Positions 10,556 through 19,900 of a DNA stretch of 64,000 bases are shown one piece after another; within the stretch, counting starts at the first letter, position 1; every line of letters begins with the position of its first letter. The notes under the pieces were generated by a model. That model was not told where the DNA came from. It did not search any database and saw only the letters and a list, made by a program, of their open reading frames with translations. A program made the position numbers and the translations under genes. The DNA is taken from assembly GCF_000192795.1 (NCBI RefSeq), contig NW_007360610.1:1417-65416 (forward strand), given 5' to 3'. The DNA is from Vavraia culicis subsp. floridensis (lineage: Eukaryota > Microsporidia > Pleistophoridae).

Positions 10556-11818
10556 TTAGAACTTAACATCATCACCCTCATCCGACATGTCACCGCTTAC
10601 GAAAAACTTGCCAATCAATTCATCCTTCACACTTCTTTTCCTCCCTTTGAGCCGTATTACCATTCGCTTCCTGAGCTCCTTCTTCCCTGTGATTTCATAG
10701 TACACATAAGGCGAATTACCGCTCCTGATATTTCTCAGGGGATTCTTTATTATAGAATAGTCGGTATAATACTCGTTTATCTCCTCCTGAGTAGGTGTTC
10801 GCAAAAGCTTCGGTTGAAAATTGGAAAAAATATTCCTTCTTGGTTGTTTATCGTCGACTAGTCGTTGTTTCTTCGCGGTTGACTGCTCATTTTTTTTCTT
10901 GTGATTCATTTTCTTCATGCTCTGTGTGTCTTTAACGGACTGTGATCGCAGTTCGCTCTTTCCGGTACTGCCGGATGTATCAGCAGCAATTTCTTGCGTC
11001 TTTTTAGTACCGATCTTTGCTCTGCCCCTCTTTCCACTGGTTTCATTGACCATCACTTCAGAGCTAGTAATAATTCTGGCATCCGATCTCCCAGTTGCAT
11101 TACCAGTACCGTCTATTCCATGATTAATTAATGTGCTGACCACATCATATTTGTTAACTTGTGCGATCCTACGGTTATTATCTGCTGTTGAAACGCCAGA
11201 CATCTTTTTCATTGTCAAATCTGATTCAGAAACATCAGTTTTGCATTTATCGCCTGCTGCAACCCTTTTTGTTTCAATGCTGTCTGCTTTGTAAGTGTCT
11301 ACAACGTTTCTTACCTCGCACACCGTGTTCTCAGCAGCTGTAGCACTTGCACTCTTTAATCCTTTCGCCGTGTTTCCGCGAGTATCCGGGGTTGCAATGG
11401 TGCTCTGCATTTCCGCTCCCCCAATTTCTACTTTTCCGCTCAAGAACTCCTCTTCGTCTTCGGTCAGCTCAGTCTCAAAATCCTTATCATCCACAAGCTC
11501 ACTAATGTCCCTTTCAAAAGGTTTTTCCGGCCTAATAAAATACTTCTTACTGCCTTCATCATCTGCTCGTGTGACTATCTCAGTTTCTAAATTCATGTCA
11601 ATTACGAAGTTGACATTACGCCTGAGACCGTGATTTTTCTCTATTTTTGACTCGTCCATTTTCGCGATTATCGCGTCAGAAGCATCTTTTATGGTCGAAA
11701 AGATCTTTAATAATGTCTCATGTGTGTACGTCGAAGAATGATGCCACTCAGAAGCCGATGCCACGAAAATTTCCCTCTTCCGTAGTTTTACTCCGTAAAC
11801 CTTTGATGTCTTTACCAT
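10556..11818 (-). CDS. Charged, probably nuclear protein, unknown
   Basis: 420 residues, not recognised. Three zones: an N-terminal 130 residues that look folded (MVKTSKVYGVKLRKREIF, later YFIRPEKPFERDIS), a Ser/Thr/Asn/Gly-rich low-complexity middle (about 150-290), and a basic stretch (about 295-330, KKMNHKKKNEQ...KKQR) resembling a bipartite nuclear-localisation signal before a C-terminal 85 residues rich in Tyr, Arg and Lys (PTQEEINEYYTDYSIIKNP). No signal peptide or membrane segment. The ATG lies after an A-rich leader; a C-run occurs 31 bases further up, too far to match the usual spacing. The end may overlap a doubtful convergent frame. Confidence 0.7.
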   Translation of the reverse strand: MVKTSKVYGVKLRKREIFVASASEWHHSSTYTHETLLKIFSTIKDASDAIIAKMDESKIEKNHGLRRNVNFVIDMNLETEIVTRADDEGSKKYFIRPEKPFERDISELVDDKDFETELTEDEEEFLSGKVEIGGAEMQSTIATPDTRGNTAKGLKSASATAAENTVCEVRNVVDTYKADSIETKRVAAGDKCKTDVSESDLTMKKMSGVSTADNNRRIAQVNKYDVVSTLINHGIDGTGNATGRSDARIITSSEVMVNETSGKRGRAKIGTKKTQEIAADTSGSTGKSELRSQSVKDTQSMKKMNHKKKNEQSTAKKQRLVDDKQPRRNIFSNFQPKLLRTPTQEEINEYYTDYSIIKNPLRNIRSGNSPYVYYEITGKKELRKRMVIRLKGRKRSVKDELIGKFFVSGDMSDEGDDVKF

Positions 11819-12712
11819 TTGTTTACTTCTTTATTTGTGATTTAAGGGGGCTACACAATTGATGTTATAGATGCGATGAAACGCTTTGAACAACAAAACA
11901 AACGCAGACATCATTTTAAAGGAGACTTACCGAAATATTGCATGGAAAAGGGTACCTTAGTAAATTAATTGCTGTGCTCATCAATCTATGGCATCAATAC
12001 AATGTTTCTGCACTGTAAGGAAGTTGTATTGCCTAGGACACCTTGCACACAGCAAATAATGCAGCTAGCACAGTGTACGTGTATTTTCATTGGTCCTGCT
12101 TTGCTCTACTCGTTCTATAAATTCTTTAATAACCTTTAACAAATCATCGGTTCGCCATGCCACGCGGTTCACAGCCATTATCGATCCAATTAAATTTGCT
12201 TTCTCTTTTACTATAAATCATTTATTCATCTTCTCACATCAATAACACCTAAACAAACACTAAATTTGCTTAATCGTTTCTACACAAGGCTATTGCTGAC
12301 TAACAAGATGATATTTACCATTTGTGTATGACCCTTCGTTAAATTAACTAAACGTACATTTTTGGTTTATTTAGCACAGAATGCTAAATTTACATTATTC
12401 CTTATTTTATTTTTTATTCATGTTTACATCTCCTGCGCTTTTTCTGCTGTATTTACTTCTTATCTTCATTGGTTTCGTTATTTACTTTCGCTTAGTTTTT
12501 TATCCTTTCTAAGCACACCATTCATCCTGCCCGTAATACGTTTATGTTCTAACAACCTTTTACACGGTAATGCTGTACCTATTGTCGTTGATCATAACCC
12601 ACCATCTGTTGTACCTCTTCCACCGCATCCCTCTTCATCTTCTGATATCACAAAAAATACAAAACTGATGGTTTCACATTATGCTTTATCTTCGGCCACA
12701 TTGCCAACACAC
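11819..12712. other. Intergenic region, pyrimidine-rich before the protease
   Basis: No gene supported. The last 350 bases are open in the protease frame but T-rich with no ATG before 12668, so they are taken as untranslated leader. A GTAAGT after a short ATG frame on the minus strand near 11935 gives no coherent spliced frame. Confidence 0.5.
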
Positions 12713-14596
12713 ATGCTGATCCTTCTCATACGATATATATGTGCAGCACGGTACATCGTAATGTTAAAAGACAATCCCAAGCGGTACAACTATAATATCC
12801 TAAGTAACAGTGTATTCAATGCATTGGGAATGGGCGACACAGTGGTAAACACGCTCAGTAACGGGTTTATTGGCGATTTGAAGGAAGAAAGTGCGAATAA
12901 ATTGAGAAATGATGAGAAGGTGGCTTATGTAGAGCGGGACATGAAGGTGCAAATTAAAGAATTCATCGTTAAAGGAGAGTTTGTGTTGGGTGCTGATGCT
13001 AGCAGTGCCCAACACGATAGCTGGGATGATGAGCTGAGCGATAGACTGAGTGTTGACCGTGGTGATGAAGGAGAAAGGCGTAACAAGAAACATAAGAGTG
13101 ATAGGAGCGACGGCTCGTATGGAAAGACAAATAATACCCGTGAAGCACTCATCGGTGCAAACCGTATGCTCAAGAACAGGGACCACAGGTTTAGCCAAGT
13201 TCAGAACGCATCAAAATATAAAAATCATAAGCTCGATGATCTGAGGAAAAATAATGTGATCGGGAATGCCGATAAAGGCAGTGGAAGTACATCACGCATT
13301 CGTACACAATCTCATGCACATGCCGTTCTTGAATACCAGAATGATGCACCGTGGGGAATATCCCGCATCAGTTCGGGCACCAAGGTAAACACCATGCACA
13401 CGTTCCGTTATCCCTACTCATCGGGAAAAAATACGCAGGTGTACGTAATAGACACCGGTGTGGAGCTTTCTCATCCCGAATTACAAGGCAGGGCATTCTT
13501 TGGCGCAAACTTCACGACTAGTAGTAGTGATGCAGATCTGAACGGGCATGGTACACACGTTTCGGGCGTAATAGCAGGTAAAACAGTGGGTATTGCAAGG
13601 AAAGCAGAGATTGTGGCGGTAAAAGTGTTAGATAAAATGGGAAGTGGCATGCTGAGCAGCGTGATAATGGGCATCGACTATGTCATACGCAAGCATTCAG
13701 AAAAGATGGAGCGATATGAAGAGAATAAAAGAAACGAGTACTATAAGAGAGTGCTGGATGGCAGATATGATAGTGGTCAGGATATGAACGACAACTCATG
13801 GTCTGACTGGCGTGAAAAAGGCATTCCTCACAGACGTATTGGCGGATCTATCATGTCTACGAGCGCATTCAATCCTTTATGGCACGTATCAAGCATCATC
13901 AACACGGTTCGCTCGTTTTTAAGTGTGGTTAACCACGACCTTGGAACTGAAAATGATCCGCTTGGCCAATTAAAACTGACGGGCCTTACTGATCCTTTCC
14001 GTATTTCCAGTTTCAATCCTCTGCTCTCAATCACAGGGAATTCCAGCTACGCAACTAATTCCCTAGGTACCGCATCGAGCGACCACAAGCCAAAATCGAT
14101 CGTGAACATGAGTGTAGGTGGTCTAAAATCTAAGGTATTGGACTATGCTGTAAAATATGCCACAGATATCGGCATACATTTCTCGGCTGCGGCTGGCAAC
14201 GATCATGAAGATGCCTGTGAATTCTCACCATCATCATCGAAATTAGCAATGACTGCCGGCGCATCAACAGCATCAGACACGGTCGCCTTTTTCTCCAATT
14301 ACGGCCAATGCGTAGATTTGTACGCACCGGGTGTCGATATCAAGAGTTCTTGGATCAATGGAGAGTATAAAGTAGTTTCTGGCACTAGCATGGCGGCACC
14401 GCATGTTACGGGTGCTATGGCGTTGTACTTGGGAGAAAAGGACTACACACCTGCTGAACTCATTAATATGCTCAAAAATGATGCGTACAAGGTGGTACAT
14501 GAACCCGGAAAAAATACCGATGATAACTATCCTCTGATCTCAATTAGGAAGTTAATACGTGAGATTTATGATAATAGTAAGAAAATGGATAAATAA
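12713..14596 (+). CDS. Subtilisin-like serine protease (S8) with I9 propeptide
   Basis: 627 residues from the ATG at 12713; an in-frame ATG at 12668 would add 15. A short hydrophobic leader (MLILLIRYICAA) runs into an I9 inhibitor-type propeptide (RYIVMLKDNP ... VAYVERD). A basic, Ser/Asp-rich linker follows, then the S8 catalytic domain: Asp247 (VIDTGVELSHPE), His279 (NGHGTHVSGV), oxyanion Asn496 (AAAGND) and Ser559 (GTSMAAPHVTG). All four key residues are present. About 130 residues (333-460) with Trp, Ser and Asn are inserted between the helix after the His loop and the SIVNMSVGG strand, much longer than in proteinase K. Microsporidian subtilisins are secretory and have been linked to spore processing or germination. 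No C-run at the start. Confidence 0.9.
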   Translation: MLILLIRYICAARYIVMLKDNPKRYNYNILSNSVFNALGMGDTVVNTLSNGFIGDLKEESANKLRNDEKVAYVERDMKVQIKEFIVKGEFVLGADASSAQHDSWDDELSDRLSVDRGDEGERRNKKHKSDRSDGSYGKTNNTREALIGANRMLKNRDHRFSQVQNASKYKNHKLDDLRKNNVIGNADKGSGSTSRIRTQSHAHAVLEYQNDAPWGISRISSGTKVNTMHTFRYPYSSGKNTQVYVIDTGVELSHPELQGRAFFGANFTTSSSDADLNGHGTHVSGVIAGKTVGIARKAEIVAVKVLDKMGSGMLSSVIMGIDYVIRKHSEKMERYEENKRNEYYKRVLDGRYDSGQDMNDNSWSDWREKGIPHRRIGGSIMSTSAFNPLWHVSSIINTVRSFLSVVNHDLGTENDPLGQLKLTGLTDPFRISSFNPLLSITGNSSYATNSLGTASSDHKPKSIVNMSVGGLKSKVLDYAVKYATDIGIHFSAAAGNDHEDACEFSPSSSKLAMTAGASTASDTVAFFSNYGQCVDLYAPGVDIKSSWINGEYKVVSGTSMAAPHVTGAMALYLGEKDYTPAELINMLKNDAYKVVHEPGKNTDDNYPLISIRKLIREIYDNSKKMDK

Positions 14597-15843
14597 AAGA
14601 GTTATAGTGTTATATGTGTTGGATGACGGTAGATCACGCTCGTATGCTTTTGTAAATGTAAAAAACCATCATTGTAAAATAATTAGGTTTATTCCTTGAA
14701 TAAATAACCTATGTTTTAAGGATACATACCATGTATCCGTTCTGCCTCATCAAATCAGTGTTGTGAAAACCTAATACTCCTAGAATTCGTAGACTGTCGT
14801 GTACTAAACATATTTTAAAGTAATTCTATACTAAACTCCAAGGCCTTGCCAACGTGTTCCATCCACCAGCAGTTGTGCTAACCTCAATTTTTTCAAACCG
14901 ATAAATCCAGAAACCTGGGCCACGCGTTCTTTCCAAGTTTATTTATTTAAAATATTTCGCATTCCACAGCAACACACATTTCTTTTACTACGGGTATACT
15001 TACCCATCTCACAGCACCTGAGCAACGCAAATGCCAAATTTTTTGAGTATTGTTCTGTGCTCTCCTTAAAATACCAACTGAGCTAAAAATGGTCATCCTA
15101 ATACACGTTCTGTGCTACCATCTAATAATCTTCTCATGGGAATGAATGGTCAAGCAACCTTCCATGCAGGGTTTAAACATTAACACAGTATGTTTCTTGA
15201 CACACATATTTTTGGAATGTTGAGATATCCTCTATATTTTTGGTGGCATACAATCACTACCGCATTTTATACCGGTTTTACATCGAGAGTCTTCTCTACC
15301 AGCTTTGTACAACAACTAAAAAATAACAATTTTATCTATTACTGAACCGTGGTGCACCGTAAAAGTTAAAAAGAAATGATCCGTTTTACTGTCTCTTCTA
15401 CGCCTATCAATCACATTTTTGCAAAGGCCATATGTTCATCCAAGTTGTGATCCTAATGAAGGATGTAAAACGTGCTGCCGTACTAATCGATGCACAATAT
15501 CGCCATACAATGTTTGCAGTTCAACCTACCAAGCACTGCACGAGGTTTATTAACGAACACCGGCATTGAAGACAGAGACATTGCGATGAAGAGGCAGGAC
15601 CGAAAGTACAATACAACGTTGTGATACGTTATCACAAAAATAAATAAATACGGAGTACCTGATCAATTCCACGTAATTACACGGTTACTGTTTATTGCGT
15701 TGTTGGTATTCAAATCACAAACGTGTCCGGTTAAGCTGTTCGCGACTCTCTCCACCGCCATTAATCCGTGTGAATGCACCTTTCCTTTGTACTGCCGATT
15801 AAATCTCCATAAAACCGTGCTTAAAAATGCACAACGCTCCCAT
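14597..15843. other. 1.2-kb intergenic region between convergent genes
   Basis: No gene or RNA seen. A CCC-ATG on the minus strand near 15137 gives only 14 codons. Confidence 0.55.
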
Positions 15844-17664
15844 CTATAACATTCCCAAATTTCTGGTTTTCTCATAGAAGGCTACCACTCTGCTCTCCAA
15901 TACCTCATTAAACTTTATCGCAGTACCATCCATCGCTCCAAAAAACATTCTCACCATTTCACCGCCCAACTCCCATCCATCCTCAATCAACATCATCAAA
16001 CATTCCAGAATAATGACACGCTGCGTACCGTAGCTTTGAAACGAGAAAAAATGTTCAATCACTGTTCTGTACTCACATGCACGCTCCATCAGTAACTTAA
16101 GCATGAGGGGATGAAACGTGTTATTCAGGAGCAAGCTGAAAAGCTGCCCCTTATAGTTTTTTATTGTACGAGAGGATGCACTATTGAGATGGAATAGCAG
16201 AACGTTGATTGGCAGAGCATTACTTTGTACCTGTTGAAGTGTTTGTTGGAGCGTTTGCGGCAGGTTAAGTATCGTAAAATTGTGTGTTTTACTGAGAAAG
16301 ACCGTCTTACCAACAGGATTGGCAAAAGATGGTTCATCACCGGTACCAGGAGTAGTGTCAGTCTTAGCGGTGCTGCGTACATTACTACTGTCTACAGTAC
16401 CACTCTCACCATTTCTGCTATGCATACCACCATGTTCCGTTTTTCCTTGTCTCTCCATCATCTTAACGAACATATCCCTGTACTTTCTTTCCATAATCAG
16501 CCCATTAAACATTTCCTCCTTACCGCTCATAAATGCTCCCAAAACGAACGTTAATTCATTACAATCTCTCATAACAGTGCTAAGCGTTCTTAAATAGCCT
16601 TCATTTATCTCAATTCTATATTCACACATCAGTATTATCATTTTGTCAAGGAGATATTTCGCGTACTCGTTGTTTTTTACAGAATGAACGATGAACTGGT
16701 CGAATAAAGTATCAAAAATGAGCAATTTATCTTTTATTCTTTGTAAGTACTTCGGATGATAGTTGGAAGACTTGAGGATGTACTCGTTTATAAGACCTTT
16801 CTCAAAATTGGTATATCCTGATGGAACACCAATAAAGCCTTCTTCTTTATCGCAATCACTGGGTTCCTTGCATTTTGACGGTAACGTGCTGTCCACAACA
16901 CGAGTTTTCAGCTTTTGTTTCATCTCGTGTATGTTTAGACCAAGAGCCTCAATCCTGTCCATCGTTTCGTCGTTAAATTCAATTCTATCTTCTTCTACCA
17001 CTATGTTGTCATTCGTACGTAACTGCTTCTTCTTGTGATGTGTTCTTTCGCCTATCTGCTCCGTTTTCTCATGAATTTCTGTCTCATGCTGTGCAAAACA
17101 ATCACATACCACTGTTTTGCCATTGTCATCCGTAAAACAACGATTTGTGCAACACTCTGCTGCTTCGCACCGATTTATATGCATCTCATGTTCATTCCCA
17201 CAACTCTTCCTTTCTATTCTACCTGGTATTGACGTGTTACCATTGCTATTATCTTCACTCGTATTTATCAGTGCTGTTTTCCTACACTCTGACATATTTT
17301 CGTTGTTCAACGCTATACTTTCAACCATAAAACCGTCATTCCTACCGTCTTTATTCCCCGTTTCCATTTCATCACCATTTTTATCACCTCCTTCCGTTGT
17401 ACTCTTGTCATCCCCGTCAAGGCTACAGTATGCGTTCGGATATCGCTCAATAAACCTGTACAACACAACCTGTGAATGCACGTTTAGAATATCGTAATAA
17501 GAGACCAGCACATTCGTATTCTTCTCCAGCTCGTGTTTCATATGTGAATTCCTGTACAAATATAAATTTATGAATGATGTTTTATCATTTACCTGTGGCA
17601 GTATGTCAATTAACTCTGACGTTTTGTCTTCAATTTGTGTAAGAAGGTGCCTTTCGTTGCCCAT
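15844..17664 (-). CDS. Large helical protein, unknown
   Basis: 606 residues. The start is well supported: CCC sits two bases before the ATG (MGNERHLLTQ), as in the conserved genes here. Residues 1-85 and about 275-606 are predominantly helical (for example YHPKYLQRIKDKLLIFDTLF and YLLDKMIILMCEYRIEINEG), in the manner of HEAT/armadillo-type scaffolds. Residues 85-270 are disordered, Asn/Asp/Glu-rich with scattered Cys pairs; a second low-complexity insert (about 405-440) interrupts the helical part. No signal peptide or membrane segment. I cannot name the family; the start signal suggests a conserved cellular function. Confidence 0.7.
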   Translation of the reverse strand: MGNERHLLTQIEDKTSELIDILPQVNDKTSFINLYLYRNSHMKHELEKNTNVLVSYYDILNVHSQVVLYRFIERYPNAYCSLDGDDKSTTEGGDKNGDEMETGNKDGRNDGFMVESIALNNENMSECRKTALINTSEDNSNGNTSIPGRIERKSCGNEHEMHINRCEAAECCTNRCFTDDNGKTVVCDCFAQHETEIHEKTEQIGERTHHKKKQLRTNDNIVVEEDRIEFNDETMDRIEALGLNIHEMKQKLKTRVVDSTLPSKCKEPSDCDKEEGFIGVPSGYTNFEKGLINEYILKSSNYHPKYLQRIKDKLLIFDTLFDQFIVHSVKNNEYAKYLLDKMIILMCEYRIEINEGYLRTLSTVMRDCNELTFVLGAFMSGKEEMFNGLIMERKYRDMFVKMMERQGKTEHGGMHSRNGESGTVDSSNVRSTAKTDTTPGTGDEPSFANPVGKTVFLSKTHNFTILNLPQTLQQTLQQVQSNALPINVLLFHLNSASSRTIKNYKGQLFSLLLNNTFHPLMLKLLMERACEYRTVIEHFFSFQSYGTQRVIILECLMMLIEDGWELGGEMVRMFFGAMDGTAIKFNEVLESRVVAFYEKTRNLGML

Positions 17665-17666
17665 GA

Positions 17667-17669
17667 GGG
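17667..17669 (-). promoter_or_regulatory. C-run start signal of the helical protein
   Basis: CCC on the minus strand, two bases before the ATG at 17664. Confidence 0.6.
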
Positions 17670-18354
17670 TGTTCGCTATTTTTTAATTGAAAACACGTTT
17701 ATCTTCACGCATTTTATCACTAACTGCACGATTATCTACCTTTTCACACCGTTCTCGTACGCTATGACCACTGGTCTTTGGTCATGGAGGGAAGTAGCAC
17801 GCTATCGCGTACAACACGTTCACATGCATTTCCACTGCAATAGAAAGGTTTGCTGCAACCGTAGTAGCGATCTTAACACACAAACCGTGACTTGCACGAC
17901 ATCCCTCTCCCAGGGACACCTCAAGTCACGAACATCCATGCTCTACTCCCGCGAGAAGATTGTTCATCTCTTGTGACTCACCATCAATATGGCCGTCATA
18001 TCCTCACCAGTATAAAGAAAAGTTCCATTTTTCTCGGTTTAGATATTCTGTGATCCGCTTAAACCATCAAAAAACCTCTCAATTAACTCGTTTAAAACAT
18101 TAAATTAGCTAAACACACTTTAATACCCAAGACATGTTCATCCGTGTTAACACCGGATAAAACCTTTTTGGTTAAAATGAGAATCTCCACAGATCTGATC
18201 CACAAAACGAAACCAAAACTGCAGCAATGCGTTTGTTCACATCCTATGCCATCATAAACGGTAAACCACACCAACACGAATTGTAATAAAGTCACAGTAT
18301 CAAAAACAAAACACAAAACATGTACGTTCTACACAGGGATTTACTTCAATTCAA
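17670..18354. other. Intergenic region
   Basis: Nothing supported; short frames on both strands are T-rich or interrupted. Confidence 0.5.
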
Positions 18355-19872
18355 TTACATAAGAGTGTATCCAACATAGCACAACACTGCAACCAAGCAT
18401 ACACCACCACAGCACGATATTCCGATAATAACTCCTCTAGAAACGCTCTTCTTCTTCTTATGATCCTCTTCCTCCTCATCAGAACTTTCCTCATCTTCTA
18501 TTACTCTCTTCTTTCTGTCCCTGGTTATCTTTTTCATACTCTTCATTCTCTCCATGGCCTTCTTGAGATGAAGCGGCCCAGCCGGTTGGCACACAAACAT
18601 GAAATTTTTGTTCGTACCTACGAGGTAATCAATAGCGTAGGCACCGCTCTTGCACACTATACCTATCGGAGCTGGCGGTACTGCGTAATGGTATGGTCTG
18701 ACATTGCACGTACTTTGAATCATATCATCAACACGACAGATGTATTCCTGGTGAGTGGTTGGGCACGGACCAACATTTATTGCCGTAAAGAATGAAGGTT
18801 CTTGCCGGCATATATCTATAACACGTCCTAGATTGTCTCCTAACCTCACAAGGAACTGAATTAAAACCAGTGTTTGCATGCTGCACTCATAAGAACTTGG
18901 TGCTGGCGGGTAGTAGCATGGTTGAGGTGCTGGCGGATAGCATGGTTGAGGGCAGGGCGGATAGCATGGTTGAGGGCAGGGCGGATAGCATGGTTGAGGG
19001 CAGGGCGGATAGCATGGTTGAGGGCAGGGCGGATAGCATGGTTGAGGGGCGGGCGGATAACACGGCGTCGGTCTGCATACCGGACTTGGCTTTCTGGATG
19101 TAGCACACGAGCTCATGAAGCATCCGCTCACTTTGTGCGCCCATCGTCTCCTTTCCTTTCCGCACTTCAGGTAAAATTGCAGTTTTTGAAGCTGCTTCCT
19201 AAACTCTGGTGTGCATCTCAGCTTAGCATGGTCAAAGCAACACTCGAGTGCCGATTTTGCACGGCTCCATAGGAATCGCCTGTACGCCTCTACACCGCCT
19301 TCATTCGTACCAATCCTAATAGTTGCGGGAGGTTGAAGATCGTTGAGTTCGTACACCACAGGTGCCTGAGTCTCAAGTGTTGGCGCGGTGATTTCAAGCG
19401 TGGTATTAGCACCTGTGCCCGTTGTTTCAACACCGAGGTACACCGACTGCTTGAGTTTTATACAAAATCGTTTCGTGGCCTTGGTAATTCTGAAGACAAG
19501 TGTATTTGAGGCAGTCTCGTCAGCTGGCTGGACAATTTCCAGTTCTTTGCTGTATATTACCGTGTATAGCGTGTTGTTAGCCGGGACTAGGGCTTCATCG
19601 TCCGTTTTTGTGAAGAACCTGACCACTATCAAACTTAAGGGCGCAAATGACGTCTCACAGCGGCAGCCGCCGATAATAGTATCGTATGGCGATTCCTCGC
19701 TCTGTCTCATATTGATGCACGAGTCCATCACATTTTTTTGCCTTCCATCTACGAGGTACTCCACCATAACGTTGGTGATCGGCTGTTGCTCGTTGATGTC
19801 GCTTGTCTGAAACCTTATAGGATTTGCACAGTATATAATACCTGCGAGCAATGCAGTTATTAGAAATTGCAT
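18355..19872 (-). CDS. Type I membrane protein with Pro-Cys repeats
   Basis: 505 residues. Signal peptide (MQFLITALLAGIIYCANP); an extracellular region rich in Cys with NNT and NTT N-glycosylation sites; a repeat block (about 268-327) of eight-residue units PCYPPCPQ, four perfect and flanked by PCYPPAPQ variants; a second Cys-containing region; a highly charged low-complexity stretch (about 445-478, KKRVIEDEESSDEEEED...KKKK); and a C-terminal membrane segment (about 483-505). An upstream extension of the frame is rejected because the signal peptide and a TATAAAAG box 21-28 bases upstream fix this ATG. A spore-wall or polar-tube-associated surface protein is plausible because Cys/Pro-rich repeats suit crosslinked coats, but no named family is recognised. 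Confidence 0.75.
   Translation of the reverse strand: MQFLITALLAGIIYCANPIRFQTSDINEQQPITNVMVEYLVDGRQKNVMDSCINMRQSEESPYDTIIGGCRCETSFAPLSLIVVRFFTKTDDEALVPANNTLYTVIYSKELEIVQPADETASNTLVFRITKATKRFCIKLKQSVYLGVETTGTGANTTLEITAPTLETQAPVVYELNDLQPPATIRIGTNEGGVEAYRRFLWSRAKSALECCFDHAKLRCTPEFRKQLQKLQFYLKCGKERRRWAHKVSGCFMSSCATSRKPSPVCRPTPCYPPAPQPCYPPCPQPCYPPCPQPCYPPCPQPCYPPCPQPCYPPAPQPCYYPPAPSSYECSMQTLVLIQFLVRLGDNLGRVIDICRQEPSFFTAINVGPCPTTHQEYICRVDDMIQSTCNVRPYHYAVPPAPIGIVCKSGAYAIDYLVGTNKNFMFVCQPAGPLHLKKAMERMKSMKKITRDRKKRVIEDEESSDEEEEDHKKKKSVSRGVIIGISCCGGVCLVAVLCYVGYTLM
18901..19065. repeat. 24-bp tandem repeat encoding PCYPPCPQ
   Basis: A 24-base unit (core ATAGCATGGTTGAGGGCAGG on the plus strand) recurs in frame within the membrane-protein gene, with four identical inner copies and diverged copies at the edges. 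Identity among inner copies suggests recent expansion or gene conversion, so copy number probably varies between isolates. Confidence 0.9.
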
Positions 19873-19892
19873 GTGATGAGCTCCGCCGCGCT

Positions 19893-19900
19893 CTTTTATA
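19893..19900 (-). promoter_or_regulatory. TATA box of the Pro-Cys repeat protein
   Basis: TATAAAAG on the minus strand, 21-28 bases before the ATG at 19872, followed by a G/C-rich start region. No C-run at the ATG. Confidence 0.55.

Noticed and set aside
10249..10566. 105-codon plus-strand frame.
   Set aside because: The ORF starts at GTG, it overlaps the end of the convergent gene and has no signal or domain.
11900..11960. A minus-strand ATG with a short frame ending in GGTAAGT, like a microsporidian first exon with a 5' splice site.
   Set aside because: Joining to candidate acceptors downstream gives stops at once and no continuation into the gene that starts at 11818.
15085..15140. Minus-strand ATG directly preceded by CCC.
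   Set aside because: The frame ends after 14 codons.
18861..19272. Open frames on both strands with repetitive peptides over the 24-bp repeat.
   Set aside because: A 24-bp repeat without stops is open in several frames; only the minus frame with signal peptide, anchor and TATA box is credible.
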